DNA of 8,044 bases from JBBSEZ01 sp038239195 (GCA_038239195.1 JBBSEZ010000453.1:1-8044), one strand, 5' to 3'. Shown: positions 1 through 5,481, numbered from the stretch's first letter. Program-made: numbers and translations. The notes: generated by a model from the letters alone, not told the origin.

Positions 1-11
1 ACCTCCTTTCT
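1..11 (+). rRNA. rrs: 16S ribosomal RNA, 3' terminus only
   Basis: The window opens with ACCTCCTTTCTAAGGAT, the sequence found at and just beyond the 3' end of bacterial 16S rRNA genes (family knowledge: the gene ends GGATCACCTCCTTTCT). The CCTCC core is the anti-Shine-Dalgarno, and it matches the GGAGG-type ribosome binding sites before several genes in this window. The body of the gene lies to the left. The exact mature 3' end is uncertain by a base or two. No other rRNA follows. Confidence 0.85.
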
Positions 12-22
12 AAGGATGATTC

Positions 23-45
23 TTCGGCGTCCTCACGACGCCGGA
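23..45 (+). other. Hairpin in the 16S rRNA 3' trailer
   Basis: TTCGGCGTC (23-31) pairs with GACGCCGGA (37-45), giving nine base pairs with one G-T wobble around a five-base loop. It lies 11 bases after the 16S end and has no T-run after it, so it is not a terminator. A role in 3' processing of the 16S precursor is an inference. Confidence 0.5.
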
Positions 46-103
46 AACCAAACTCATGTTCACTCCCTCGCTATCGGCACGCCCACTGAATTGACTTAGA
101 TAA

Positions 104-137
104 CCCCGTCAGCTCGCAAGAGCTGGCGGGGTTTTTT
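104..137 (+). terminator. Rho-independent terminator of the 16S rRNA transcript
   Basis: CCCCGTCAGCTC (104-115) and GAGCTGGCGGGG (120-131) form a 12-bp stem with one G-T wobble. The stem closes a GCAA tetraloop of the GNRA type and is followed by six T residues (132-137). This is a textbook strong terminator on the plus strand. It lies about 95 bases after the 16S end, with no tRNA or 23S in between, so the 16S gene ends its transcript alone. The reverse orientation lacks a good T-run. Confidence 0.92.
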
Positions 138-236
138 CGTACAATCAGGGGAGCAAAGCACACGAACCGGCAAGCAAGAACGGTGAGCCCCACGCGCCCC
201 CTGCTTGCTTCCCGTTTTGCGCGGAGGGGCCGGCGG

Positions 237-265
237 TTGCCGGGCGGGGCGGAAACGAGTAGGCT
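237..265 (+). promoter_or_regulatory. Candidate sigma-70-type promoter for the M24 peptidase
   Basis: TTGCCG (237-242) and TAGGCT (260-265) are separated by 17 bases. The -35 matches four of six consensus positions and the -10 three of six. Initiation would fall near 272, giving a leader of about 30 bases. The match is weak. It is listed because similar TTGC...TAG boxes occur before the tRNA-Ser and the GNAT gene. An alternative is TACAAT at 140-145, right after the terminator, but it lacks a -35. Confidence 0.3.
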
Positions 266-303
266 TGGAGTGCCCCGTCGCCTTTCTCTCGGAGGCTCCT
301 CCC

Positions 304-1398
304 ATGCTCAGCGCGGAAGGGTGTCGGCAGCGCCGCCAGCGGCTCTGGGAAAGCCTGGAGCCGCGGCCGGACGGCGACCATCTTCGCCTGTCCGACCCAC
401 TGCACCTGATGTATCTCGCCAACTTCCACGTCGATCCGTTCAGCCTCGGCGCCGGGTTCGGCGGCTACTTGCTCCTCCGCCGCGACGGCCACGCCAAGTT
501 GCTGCACGACAATCGCCTGCCCAGTTCCGTCGAACAGGCCCACGTCGAGGAGCGCACGATTGTCGGGTGGTACGATGGGCAATCGCCCGGCCACGGCCCG
601 CGCCAGCTTGCCCTCCTCGCCGAGGTCAACCCGGCGCACGCCGGCCTGCGCATCCACGACCGGCCCGGCGACCCCTACGCGACCACCGTCGTCCGCGCCC
701 TCGCCGAGATGCGTCGCCAGAAGGGCCCCGACGAGATCGAACTGCTCAAGCGCTGCATGCGCGCCACCGAGGTGGGCCACGCCTGGGCGCGGGCCAACGT
801 CCGGCCAGGCATGACCGAGCTCGACGTCTACTGTGGGGTCAACGCCGCTTGCACCCAGGCCGCCGGGCAGGCCGTCATCGTCTACGGTGACTTCGCCGTG
901 TCGCCGGGCCCGGAACGGCGTGGCGGGCCCCCCACCGACCGCACGCTCCAGCCGGGCGACATGTTCATCCTCGACTTCTCCGTCGTGATCGGCGGCTACC
1001 GGAGCGACTTCACCAACACGCTCGTCGTCGGCCGGGCGCCGACCTCCGACCAGACGCGCCTCTACGATCTCTGCTGTCAAGCGATGGCGGCGGGCGAGAA
1101 GGAACTGCGCGCCGGCCGGGAGTGCGCGACGGTCTACGCGGCGGTGCGCGATGCGTTCGACCGCGCCGGCATGGCAGAATACTTCCCCCATCACGCGGGG
1201 CATGGCCTCGGGCTGACGCACCCCGAAGCGCCGTTCTTCGTCCGCCACGCTACCGAGGCGCTGCGGGCTGGCGACGTCGTCACGCTCGAACCGGGGCTGT
1301 ACGTCCCTGACGTGGGCGGGATCCGCATCGAGCACAACTACCTCGTCACCGAGCAAGGGCACGAACGGCTGAGCAATCACAACATCGTGTTGCGCTGA
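304..1398 (+). CDS. M24 family metallopeptidase (Xaa-Pro aminopeptidase/dipeptidase type)
   Basis: This is a probable cytoplasmic di-metal peptidase that cleaves bonds next to proline, of 364 residues, within the usual family range. Roughly residues 1-135 resemble a creatinase-like N-terminal domain. The pita-bread catalytic domain follows, about 150-360. All five metal ligands are visible: Asp224 and Asp235 (in LDFSVVIGGYRSDFTNT), His300 (in HHAGHGLGL), Glu329 (in TLEPGLY) and Glu343 (in RIEHNYLVT). No signal peptide or membrane segment is seen. The ATG at 304 was chosen because GGAGG at 291-295 sits eight bases upstream; the frame is open further upstream but without such a site. The first gene after the 16S terminator, it looks monocistronic, since a separate promoter precedes the next gene. 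Family knowledge cannot separate PepP from prolidase or a related M24 amidase here, so no symbol is given. Confidence 0.88.
   Translation: MLSAEGCRQRRQRLWESLEPRPDGDHLRLSDPLHLMYLANFHVDPFSLGAGFGGYLLLRRDGHAKLLHDNRLPSSVEQAHVEERTIVGWYDGQSPGHGPRQLALLAEVNPAHAGLRIHDRPGDPYATTVVRALAEMRRQKGPDEIELLKRCMRATEVGHAWARANVRPGMTELDVYCGVNAACTQAAGQAVIVYGDFAVSPGPERRGGPPTDRTLQPGDMFILDFSVVIGGYRSDFTNTLVVGRAPTSDQTRLYDLCCQAMAAGEKELRAGRECATVYAAVRDAFDRAGMAEYFPHHAGHGLGLTHPEAPFFVRHATEALRAGDVVTLEPGLYVPDVGGIRIEHNYLVTEQGHERLSNHNIVLR
1380..1392. other. Dyad CAACA-TCG-TGTTG at the end of the M24 gene
   Basis: A perfect 5-bp inverted repeat with a three-base centre covers the last codons of the peptidase gene. Its centre is about 70 bases upstream of the start site predicted from the sigma-54 promoter. 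It could be an activator-binding half of that promoter or simply coding sequence. Only the symmetry is observed. Confidence 0.2.
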
Positions 1399-1431
1399 GC
1401 GGGCCCGAGGATAAGTGAACCTGTCCCGCGC

Positions 1432-1447
1432 TGGCACCCAAGTTGCT
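1432..1447 (+). promoter_or_regulatory. Sigma-54 (RpoN) -24/-12 promoter of the ferritin-like gene
   Basis: TGGCAC (1432-1437) and TTGCT (1443-1447) are separated by five bases. This matches the sigma-54 consensus TGGCAC-N5-TTGCW in every defined base of both boxes, and the preceding C fits the Y position. The invariant GG (1433-1434) and GC (1445-1446) have the required ten bases between them. Initiation is predicted near 1458, leaving a leader of about 33 bases to the ATG at 1491. Family knowledge: sigma-54 promoters need an ATP-dependent enhancer-binding activator, which is not encoded in this window. Confidence 0.75.
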
Positions 1448-1490
1448 GTGTTTGAAGGGCGGACTGCCCCCACCCATCCCGGAGGACACC

Positions 1491-1979
1491 ATGGCCGAGC
1501 AGAAAGCGCCGCCGACCGAGACGAAAGTGACCCGCGAGGAGCTCATCGGGCTGCTGAACGAGGACCTCGCGCGAGAGTATCAGGCGATCATCGCCTACGT
1601 CGTCTACTCGCAGGTCATCAAGGGCGCCCAGTACATGCACATCGCCCAGGAGCTGGAAAAACACGCCGGCGAGGAACTGGCCCACGCCCTACTCATCGCC
1701 AAGCAGATCGACTACCTGGGCGGGATGCCGACCGTCAAGGCAAACCCGGTGAAGACGTCGGAAAAGGCCGAGGACATGCTCCGGTTCGACCTCGACAACG
1801 AGAACGAGACGATCCGCAACTACCGGGAGCGCGTGCGGCAGTGCGAGGCGCTGGGCGAATACGCCCTGGCAGAGCACATCCGCGACATCCTCGTGCAGGA
1901 ACAGGAACACCAGAGCGACCTGGCGACCGCCCTGGGCAAGGACGTGCCCGACGTCACCAAGCCGAACGAGCGAGCGTAG
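1491..1979 (+). CDS. Ferritin-like di-iron protein (bacterioferritin/Dps-like, without the haem methionine)
   Basis: A 162-residue four-helix-bundle protein likely to bind or oxidise iron in the cytoplasm. Candidate ferroxidase ligands fall in bacterioferritin order: Glu29, Glu62 and His65 (EELAH), Glu106, and Glu137 and His140 (EQEH). In bacterioferritin the motif reads E-M-x-H and the Met binds haem; here that position is Leu63, so a haem-free form is expected. The N-terminal 12 residues are a polar, Pro/Thr-rich extension. The ATG at 1491 has GGAGG at 1481-1485, five bases upstream. A sigma-54 promoter lies just before it, which suggests activator-dependent expression, and a proline-rich gene follows after 18 bases. 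The di-iron fold is well supported. Iron storage versus peroxide detoxification cannot be told apart from the sequence. Confidence 0.85.
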   Translation: MAEQKAPPTETKVTREELIGLLNEDLAREYQAIIAYVVYSQVIKGAQYMHIAQELEKHAGEELAHALLIAKQIDYLGGMPTVKANPVKTSEKAEDMLRFDLDNENETIRNYRERVRQCEALGEYALAEHIRDILVQEQEHQSDLATALGKDVPDVTKPNERA

Positions 1980-1997
1980 CCCGAGAGGAGGAGCGCC

Positions 1998-2327
1998 ATG
2001 CCAGCACGCGCCGCCCTGCACGCCGGGAGGCCGCCACGGCCACGGCCGGACGAGCCCACGCCCGGGCCCGACCTTCCGCCCGACCCGGAGCCCGGCGCGC
2101 CGCCGGGGGAGCCGCTCCCCCGCCCTGGCGAGCCGGTCCCCCGGCGCGAAGGAGAAACCCAGCCAGGCGCAGCGGGTTGGTCGCGGCCCTCTTGCTGGAA
2201 CAGATTCGTTGCCGTAGGATATTTCGATACCGGCTGGAGAGGTGACCGAGTGGCCGAAGGTGCGGCACTGGAAATGCCGTGTGGGCGCAAGTTCACCGCG
2301 GGTTCGAATCCCGCCCTCTCCGCTTGA
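1998..2327 (+). CDS. Small proline-rich protein; frame runs on through the tRNA-Ser gene
   Basis: Translation is well supported at the 5' end. AGGAGG (1986-1991) lies six bases before the ATG, and the start is 18 bases after the ferritin-like stop, so the two are probably co-transcribed. Residues 1-50 are dominated by Pro, Glu, Asp, Gly and Arg (segments such as DEPTPGPDLPPDPEPG) and should be disordered. After about residue 52 (near 2150) the composition and codon choice change to a less GC3-biased pattern. The frame then crosses the whole tRNA-Ser gene and stops at 2325-2327, giving 109 residues. The last 31 or so residues are just translated tRNA. The natural stop may have been lost, or a frameshift near 2150 may have occurred: stops exist in the other two frames at 2215-2217 and 2243-2245. 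No function is recognised. Confidence 0.5.
   Translation: MPARAALHAGRPPRPRPDEPTPGPDLPPDPEPGAPPGEPLPRPGEPVPRREGETQPGAAGWSRPSCWNRFVAVGYFDTGWRGDRVAEGAALEMPCGRKFTAGSNPALSA
2192..2220 (+). promoter_or_regulatory. Candidate promoter of tRNA-Ser
   Basis: TTGCTG (2192-2197) and TAGGAT (2215-2220) are 17 bases apart, and the sequence after them is AT-richer than its surroundings. Initiation near 2227 would place the start about nine bases before the mature tRNA. The boxes match three and four of six consensus positions. They lie inside the tail of the proline-rich reading frame, so the tRNA could also be made from the upstream transcript. Confidence 0.4.
2236..2322 (+). tRNA. tRNA-Ser (anticodon GGA)
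   Basis: An 87-base class II tRNA. The acceptor stem GGAGAGG (2236-2242) pairs perfectly with CCTCTCC (2315-2321), and the discriminator is G2322, as usual for serine. The anticodon stem CGGCA/TGCCG (2263-2267, 2275-2279) encloses the loop CTGGAAA with anticodon GGA at 2270-2272, reading UCC and UCU. The long variable arm pairs 2281-2286 with 2291-2296 (two G-T pairs) around a GCAA loop. The T arm is GCGGG, TTCGAAT, CCCGC (2298-2314). CCA is not encoded (CTT follows), so it must be added by the CCA-adding enzyme. No terminator is visible before the convergent gene 20 bases on. Confidence 0.97.
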
Positions 2328-2342
2328 CGGAAGATGGCCCCC

Positions 2343-2939
2343 CTACGGCAACGGATGAGCCAGTGGGCAAGGCGGCGCGGGGACGACTATCTCGCTCGGG
2401 ATCGTCACTGCCCGGAACTTCGTCTGGATGGCTGAAACGGTGGTGGCATCGACAGTCAGCTTCTTGACGACCACGTCCCCTCCGGGCCGGAGGTAGGGGA
2501 CCTTGACCACGACCACTCGGGCCTCGGGCACGCAGTCGTACTCGGTGGCCTTGAACGTCCGGACGGTCTGTGCTCGCTCGTAGGTCGTCACGTACTTTCC
2601 CGGGCAAGGCCCTGGCGTCGTGACCGGGACCAACGTCGTGACGACAACGTGCTTCTCCACCTCGCGCGGCCGAAGCGTCATCACGACCACCTGCCGCCGC
2701 TCTTCGCGGTAAGCGACCTCCAGTTCCCGGGCCCGCCCGACCTCCACCTCGCGCACCTTCAACTCGGGGAGCGTGGTCGCCGACTGCTCCTCCATGAGAT
2801 ACGTGCGAGGGAGGGAGATCGTCTTCTCCACAATCGGGGCGCATGGTTGGGGCGTGGGCAACACGTGTTCAGCCCGTCCCGCTCCGGTCAGGGCCGCCCA
2901 GACCATGCCTGCCGTCGCGCCCTTCAGAAAGATGTTCAT
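2343..2939 (-). CDS. Secreted valine-rich protein of unknown function
   Basis: A 198-residue protein I do not recognise. The N-terminus is a probable Sec signal peptide: Lys6, a hydrophobic stretch to about residue 19, and a likely cut after GRA (residues 21-23). The mature part is rich in Val, Thr, Arg and Glu, with alternating beta-prone segments (such as RQVVVMTLRPREVEKHVVVT and ARVVVVKVPYLRPGGDVVV). Four cysteines remain after the signal, three preceded by proline or followed by it (QPCAP, GPCPG, PPCPL) and one in YDCVPE, so disulfides or metal binding are possible. The start at 2939 was chosen because AGGAGG lies five bases upstream (plus-strand 2945-2950) and because it places the signal at the N-terminus. 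An open extension to 3005 has no such support. It is divergent from tssK and convergent with tRNA-Ser. Location outside the cytoplasm is inferred. Confidence 0.72.
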   Translation of the reverse strand: MNIFLKGATAGMVWAALTGAGRAEHVLPTPQPCAPIVEKTISLPRTYLMEEQSATTLPELKVREVEVGRARELEVAYREERRQVVVMTLRPREVEKHVVVTTLVPVTTPGPCPGKYVTTYERAQTVRTFKATEYDCVPEARVVVVKVPYLRPGGDVVVKKLTVDATTVSAIQTKFRAVTIPSEIVVPAPPCPLAHPLP

Positions 2940-3109
2940 CGCTGCCTCCTGCGGCTTGGGGCGTTCCTCACCTCGGAAGTGTTCCACGCCCGGGCCAGAA
3001 GGCAACCGCGCAGATCGGGACGAGCAAAAAGAAGGGCGTTGTTCTCCGGCACCATCGGCACAACCCTCTCGGTCGGCGCGAGGCCCGGCGAGGCGACGCG
3101 AAAAAGGGT

Positions 3110-3138
3110 TTGTGCAATCGCCGGGCGCCCGCTATTCT
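3110..3138 (+). promoter_or_regulatory. Candidate promoter of tssK
   Basis: TTGTGC (3110-3115) and TATTCT (3133-3138) are separated by 17 bases in the divergent intergenic region. The -10 matches four of six consensus positions and the -35 three. Initiation would fall near 3145, about 30 bases before the ATG. The rest of the region between the divergent genes (2951-3109) shows no other clear site. Confidence 0.35.
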
Positions 3139-3175
3139 CCAGCAGCCCCCCAGGCAGCGCCACGAGGTCGCGACA

Positions 3176-4612
3176 ATGACGGTACGCCCGGTTCACTGGC
3201 ACGAAGGGATGTTCCTTCGCCCCCATCACTTCCAGGCCGCCCAGCGCCACGCCTCCCAGGAGGAAGCCCGCGGGATCGCCTGGGGCCTCCACCACAACTG
3301 GGGCCTGCGCTCCCTCGAACTGGATCGGGACGCCCTGGCCAACCACCGCTTCGTCGTGCGCGGGCTGAAGGCCCGGCTGCGCGACGGCAGCCTCGTGGCC
3401 GTGCCCGAGGACGGCGACCTGCCTGCGCTCGACCTCAAGCCTGCCCTCGAGCAGTCCGCCCGCGCCACGATCTACCTGGCCGTGCCGAAGCTCCACGCCG
3501 GGCGCGCCAACGTCCTGGGGGACGGCAAGATCGAAGGCGCACGCTACCGCATCGACGTCCAGGAGGTCGAGGACGAGAACACCGGCGTCAACCCCCAACT
3601 CGTGCCCGTGCGCTTGCTCAACCTCCAACTCCTCCTCACCGGCCAGGACCACGCCGGCTACGAGGCGCTGCCGCTCGCCCGGGTGGAGAAGTCGCCCAAC
3701 GCGCAGGCCGGCCCGCAACTCGACCTCGCCTACTTCCCGCCCCTTCTCGCCTGCGACGCCTGGCCACCGCTCGGCGCCGGCATCCTCCAGGCTGCCTTCG
3801 ACCGTATCGGCAAGAAGCTCGACCTGCTCGCCGAGCAGGCCGTCGCCCGCGGCCTCACCTTCGACAGCTCCGCTCAGGGGGAGCGCATGCTCCTGGAACA
3901 GCTGCGCATCCTCAACGAGGCGTCCGCGCTGCTCGGCGTGCTCGCCTTTGTCGAAGGGGCCCACCCGCTGCCGGTCTACCTCGAACTGTGCCGGCTCGTC
4001 GGCGCCCTCTCCGTCTTCGATCCCGGCCGGCGGGCGCCTCCCCTGCCCCGCTACGACCACGACGACCTCGGCGGCTGTTTCCACCGCGTCAAGCAGCACC
4101 TCGACGCCTTGCTCGACGTCTTCGTCGAGCCCGAATACAAGGAGCGCCCCTTCATCGGCGCCGGCCTGCGAATGCAGGTGACGCTCGAGCCGGCCTGGCT
4201 CGAATCGACCTGGCAGCTCTTCCTCGGCGTGCAGAGCACCCTCGAGCCCGACGAGCTGGTGCGCCTGCTCACGCGCCCCGGCCAACTCGACATGAAGATC
4301 GGCTCGTCCGACCGCGTCGATCACATCTTCCGCCTCGGCCAGGCGGGGCTCCGCTTCACGCTCACCGGCCAGCTGCCCCGCGCCCTCCCGCTGCGCCCCG
4401 GGCTCGTGTTCTTGCAGGTCGATCGCGAGACGCAGCAGGCGGAGTGGCTCAACGTCCAGAAGTCGCTCTCCCTGGCCATCCGCCTCAACGAAAACCGCAT
4501 CGCCGGCAACATCCAGGGGGCGCCGTCGCTGACCATCACCCTCGCGGGCGGGCAGACCACCACCTTGCAATTCGTGCTCTACGCTGTCCCGACCCAGGCC
4601 GGGACAGCATAG
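3176..4612 (+). CDS. tssK: Type VI secretion system baseplate subunit TssK (VasE/ImpJ family)
   Basis: TssK forms trimers in the T6SS baseplate and links it to the TssJLM membrane complex on the cytoplasmic side (family knowledge). The protein has 478 residues, slightly longer than the roughly 450 of well-studied members. The diagnostic N-terminus VHWHEGMFLRPHHFQ (residues 6-20) is present, and the C-terminal part (IGSSDRVDHIF, then a beta-rich region ending in NENRIAGNIQGAPSLTITL) also fits the family. No signal peptide or membrane segment is visible. The ATG at 3176 is preceded by GAGGT at 3164-3168, seven bases away, and begins right before the conserved motif; the open frame upstream lacks support. 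No other T6SS gene lies in the window. The neighbours are a tRNA, an exported protein and a GNAT enzyme, so the remaining components must be elsewhere, or the protein has another use. The last codons overlap a hairpin. Confidence 0.9.
   Translation: MTVRPVHWHEGMFLRPHHFQAAQRHASQEEARGIAWGLHHNWGLRSLELDRDALANHRFVVRGLKARLRDGSLVAVPEDGDLPALDLKPALEQSARATIYLAVPKLHAGRANVLGDGKIEGARYRIDVQEVEDENTGVNPQLVPVRLLNLQLLLTGQDHAGYEALPLARVEKSPNAQAGPQLDLAYFPPLLACDAWPPLGAGILQAAFDRIGKKLDLLAEQAVARGLTFDSSAQGERMLLEQLRILNEASALLGVLAFVEGAHPLPVYLELCRLVGALSVFDPGRRAPPLPRYDHDDLGGCFHRVKQHLDALLDVFVEPEYKERPFIGAGLRMQVTLEPAWLESTWQLFLGVQSTLEPDELVRLLTRPGQLDMKIGSSDRVDHIFRLGQAGLRFTLTGQLPRALPLRPGLVFLQVDRETQQAEWLNVQKSLSLAIRLNENRIAGNIQGAPSLTITLAGGQTTTLQFVLYAVPTQAGTA
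4583..4608 (+). repeat. Hairpin over the last tssK codons
   Basis: GCTGTCCCG (4583-4591) and CGGGACAGC (4600-4608) are a perfect 9-bp inverted repeat with an eight-base loop, ending two bases before the stop codon is complete. No T-run follows, so it is not a standard terminator. It could protect the 3' end of the transcript or slow the last ribosome. Confidence 0.55.
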
Positions 4613-4688
4613 GACAGGCGGCTCGCCTGCCTGGCCCGGGAGTGGCCTTCACGTTCGAGAGAAGGTTGGAAAGGCGAACCGCCTGCCC
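4611..4688. repeat. Cluster of palindromes after tssK, two related copies in inverted orientation
   Basis: AGG-A-CAGGCG-GCT-CGCCTG-CCT (4611-4632) folds into a hairpin of nine pairs with one bulged A. A second hairpin pairs CCTTC (4646-4650) with GAAGG (4661-4665). A third, AGGCG-AAC-CGCCT, occupies 4672-4684. Bases 4672-4688 match the reverse complement of 4612-4628 at 15 of 17 positions, so the first and last are diverged inverted copies of each other and can also pair as one long stem. The arrangement recalls a REP/BIME-type intergenic element, but whether it recurs in the genome cannot be seen. Confidence 0.45.
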
Positions 4689-4740
4689 CACGCCAGGAAG
4701 TCTGCTCCTGTCGCGTTGGCCCCGCGAAACGCGGCGCCCT

Positions 4741-4768
4741 TTGCCCCCGCCCCCTCGCCTGCTAGAAT
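4741..4768 (+). promoter_or_regulatory. Extended -10 promoter of the GNAT gene
   Basis: TAGAAT (4763-4768) matches five of six positions of the -10 consensus and is preceded by TGC, giving the extended -10 form TGN-TAGAAT. TTGCCC (4741-4746), a four-of-six -35, lies 16 bases upstream. Initiation near 4775 leaves a leader of about 50 bases. It separates the GNAT gene from tssK transcription and may also serve the M16 genes downstream. Confidence 0.55.
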
Positions 4769-4826
4769 CAGAGGGTCAAGCCCGGCGCAGGGCGACGTGG
4801 GCGAACACCCAGGGGGCCCCTCCGTG

Positions 4827-5420
4827 ATGCCGCAGGGCGCTGAGCTATCGTTGGGCGCCGGGCGCGCCTCCGTCTGCTATTTCAAGCGCTACAAGATGGA
4901 GGTCGATCTGAACGATTTGCCTCCTCTCGCGTGTCTGGACGGGTTTCGCTCCCTGCCCTGGGCCGGATCGCTGCTGGACGCGCACGCCCAGGTGCTTTTC
5001 GGCGCTTTCCACCAGGAGATCGATGCCACGGTCTTCCCCAGCCTGGGCGATCGCGACGGCTGTAGCGTGCTGATGACGGAGATTTCGCGACGGGGAGGCT
5101 TCGTCCCCGAGGCAACCTGGCTGCTGCTCGGCCCCGCCGGCCCGTGCGGCAGCGTTCAGGGCCTCCGCGAGCACTGCGGGGTCGGCGCCATCCAGAACGT
5201 GGGCGTGCTACCCTCCTGCCGTGGCCGGGGGCTGGGCGAGGCCCTGGTCCTCCTGGCCCTGCACGGCTTCCGCGCGGCGGGCCTGGGGCGCGGACAACTC
5301 GAAGTGACCGGGCACAACGACGGCGCCATCCGGCTGTATCGCCGGCTCGGCTTCCGACGAACCAAAACGCTCTACAAGGCCGTGCCTCCTACCGGCTGGC
5401 CCGTCGCCCCGTTCGAGTGA
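4827..5420 (+). CDS. GNAT family N-acetyltransferase
   Basis: A 197-residue cytoplasmic acetyltransferase that should transfer acetyl from acetyl-CoA to an amine; the acceptor cannot be deduced. The C-terminal half carries the GNAT core. Motif A is VGVLPSCRGRGLGEAL, whose pyrophosphate-binding loop is Arg132-Gly-Arg-Gly-Leu-Gly137. Motif B is HNDGAIRLYRRLGF, with Asn164 and the probable general acid Tyr171. The N-terminal 110 residues are less conserved and presumably form the acceptor side. The ATG at 4827 is preceded by an AGGGGG stretch (4811-4816) ten bases away. An in-frame GTG directly before it (4824) is an equally possible start, and the open frame further upstream runs through the promoter. 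Two M16 peptidase genes follow after 61 bases in the same direction and may share the transcript, though no functional link is evident. Confidence 0.85.
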   Translation: MPQGAELSLGAGRASVCYFKRYKMEVDLNDLPPLACLDGFRSLPWAGSLLDAHAQVLFGAFHQEIDATVFPSLGDRDGCSVLMTEISRRGGFVPEATWLLLGPAGPCGSVQGLREHCGVGAIQNVGVLPSCRGRGLGEALVLLALHGFRAAGLGRGQLEVTGHNDGAIRLYRRLGFRRTKTLYKAVPPTGWPVAPFE

Positions 5421-5481
5421 GGGCGCCTCCAGGACCGCGACACGACGTATTTATCTCCCCGTTCCTCGCACCGAGGTGTCC

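Noticed and set aside
16..99. Short open frame right after the 16S end
   Set aside because: It lies in the rRNA trailer before the terminator, has no Shine-Dalgarno of its own, and overlaps the trailer hairpin.
170..210. Inverted repeat GCAAGCA...TGCTTGC upstream of the M24 gene
   Set aside because: Only seven pairs with a loop of about 25 bases and two competing registers. Too weak to call an operator or attenuator.
12..303. Spacer tRNA-Ile/tRNA-Ala or the start of 23S rRNA after the 16S end
   Set aside because: No cloverleaf and no 23S 5' sequence is visible, and a terminator ends the transcript at 137.
145..1473. Long open frame on the minus strand, antisense to the M24 peptidase
   Set aside because: The plus strand encodes a protein with all M24 ligands and a good ribosome binding site. 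The antisense frame has no recognisable motif, and long antisense frames are expected at this GC content.
2236..2343. tRNA-Ser as an attachment site of an integrated element
   Set aside because: No integrase, no duplicated tRNA 3' end and no change in gene character is seen in the window.
2936..4570. 544-residue open frame on the minus strand, antisense to tssK
   Set aside because: Low-complexity Glu/Gly/Leu/Val composition mirrors TssK codons. There is no motif, and TssK is secure on the other strand.
2773..4827. 684-residue Arg/Pro-rich open frame on the plus strand overlapping tssK
   Set aside because: Out-of-frame shadow with an Arg/Pro/Ala composition typical of shifted high-GC coding sequence.
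5421..5481. AT-rich GTATTTATC near 5447-5455 as a promoter for the M16 genes
   Set aside because: The -10 match is poor and no -35 box lies at the right distance. Read-through from the GNAT promoter is as likely.
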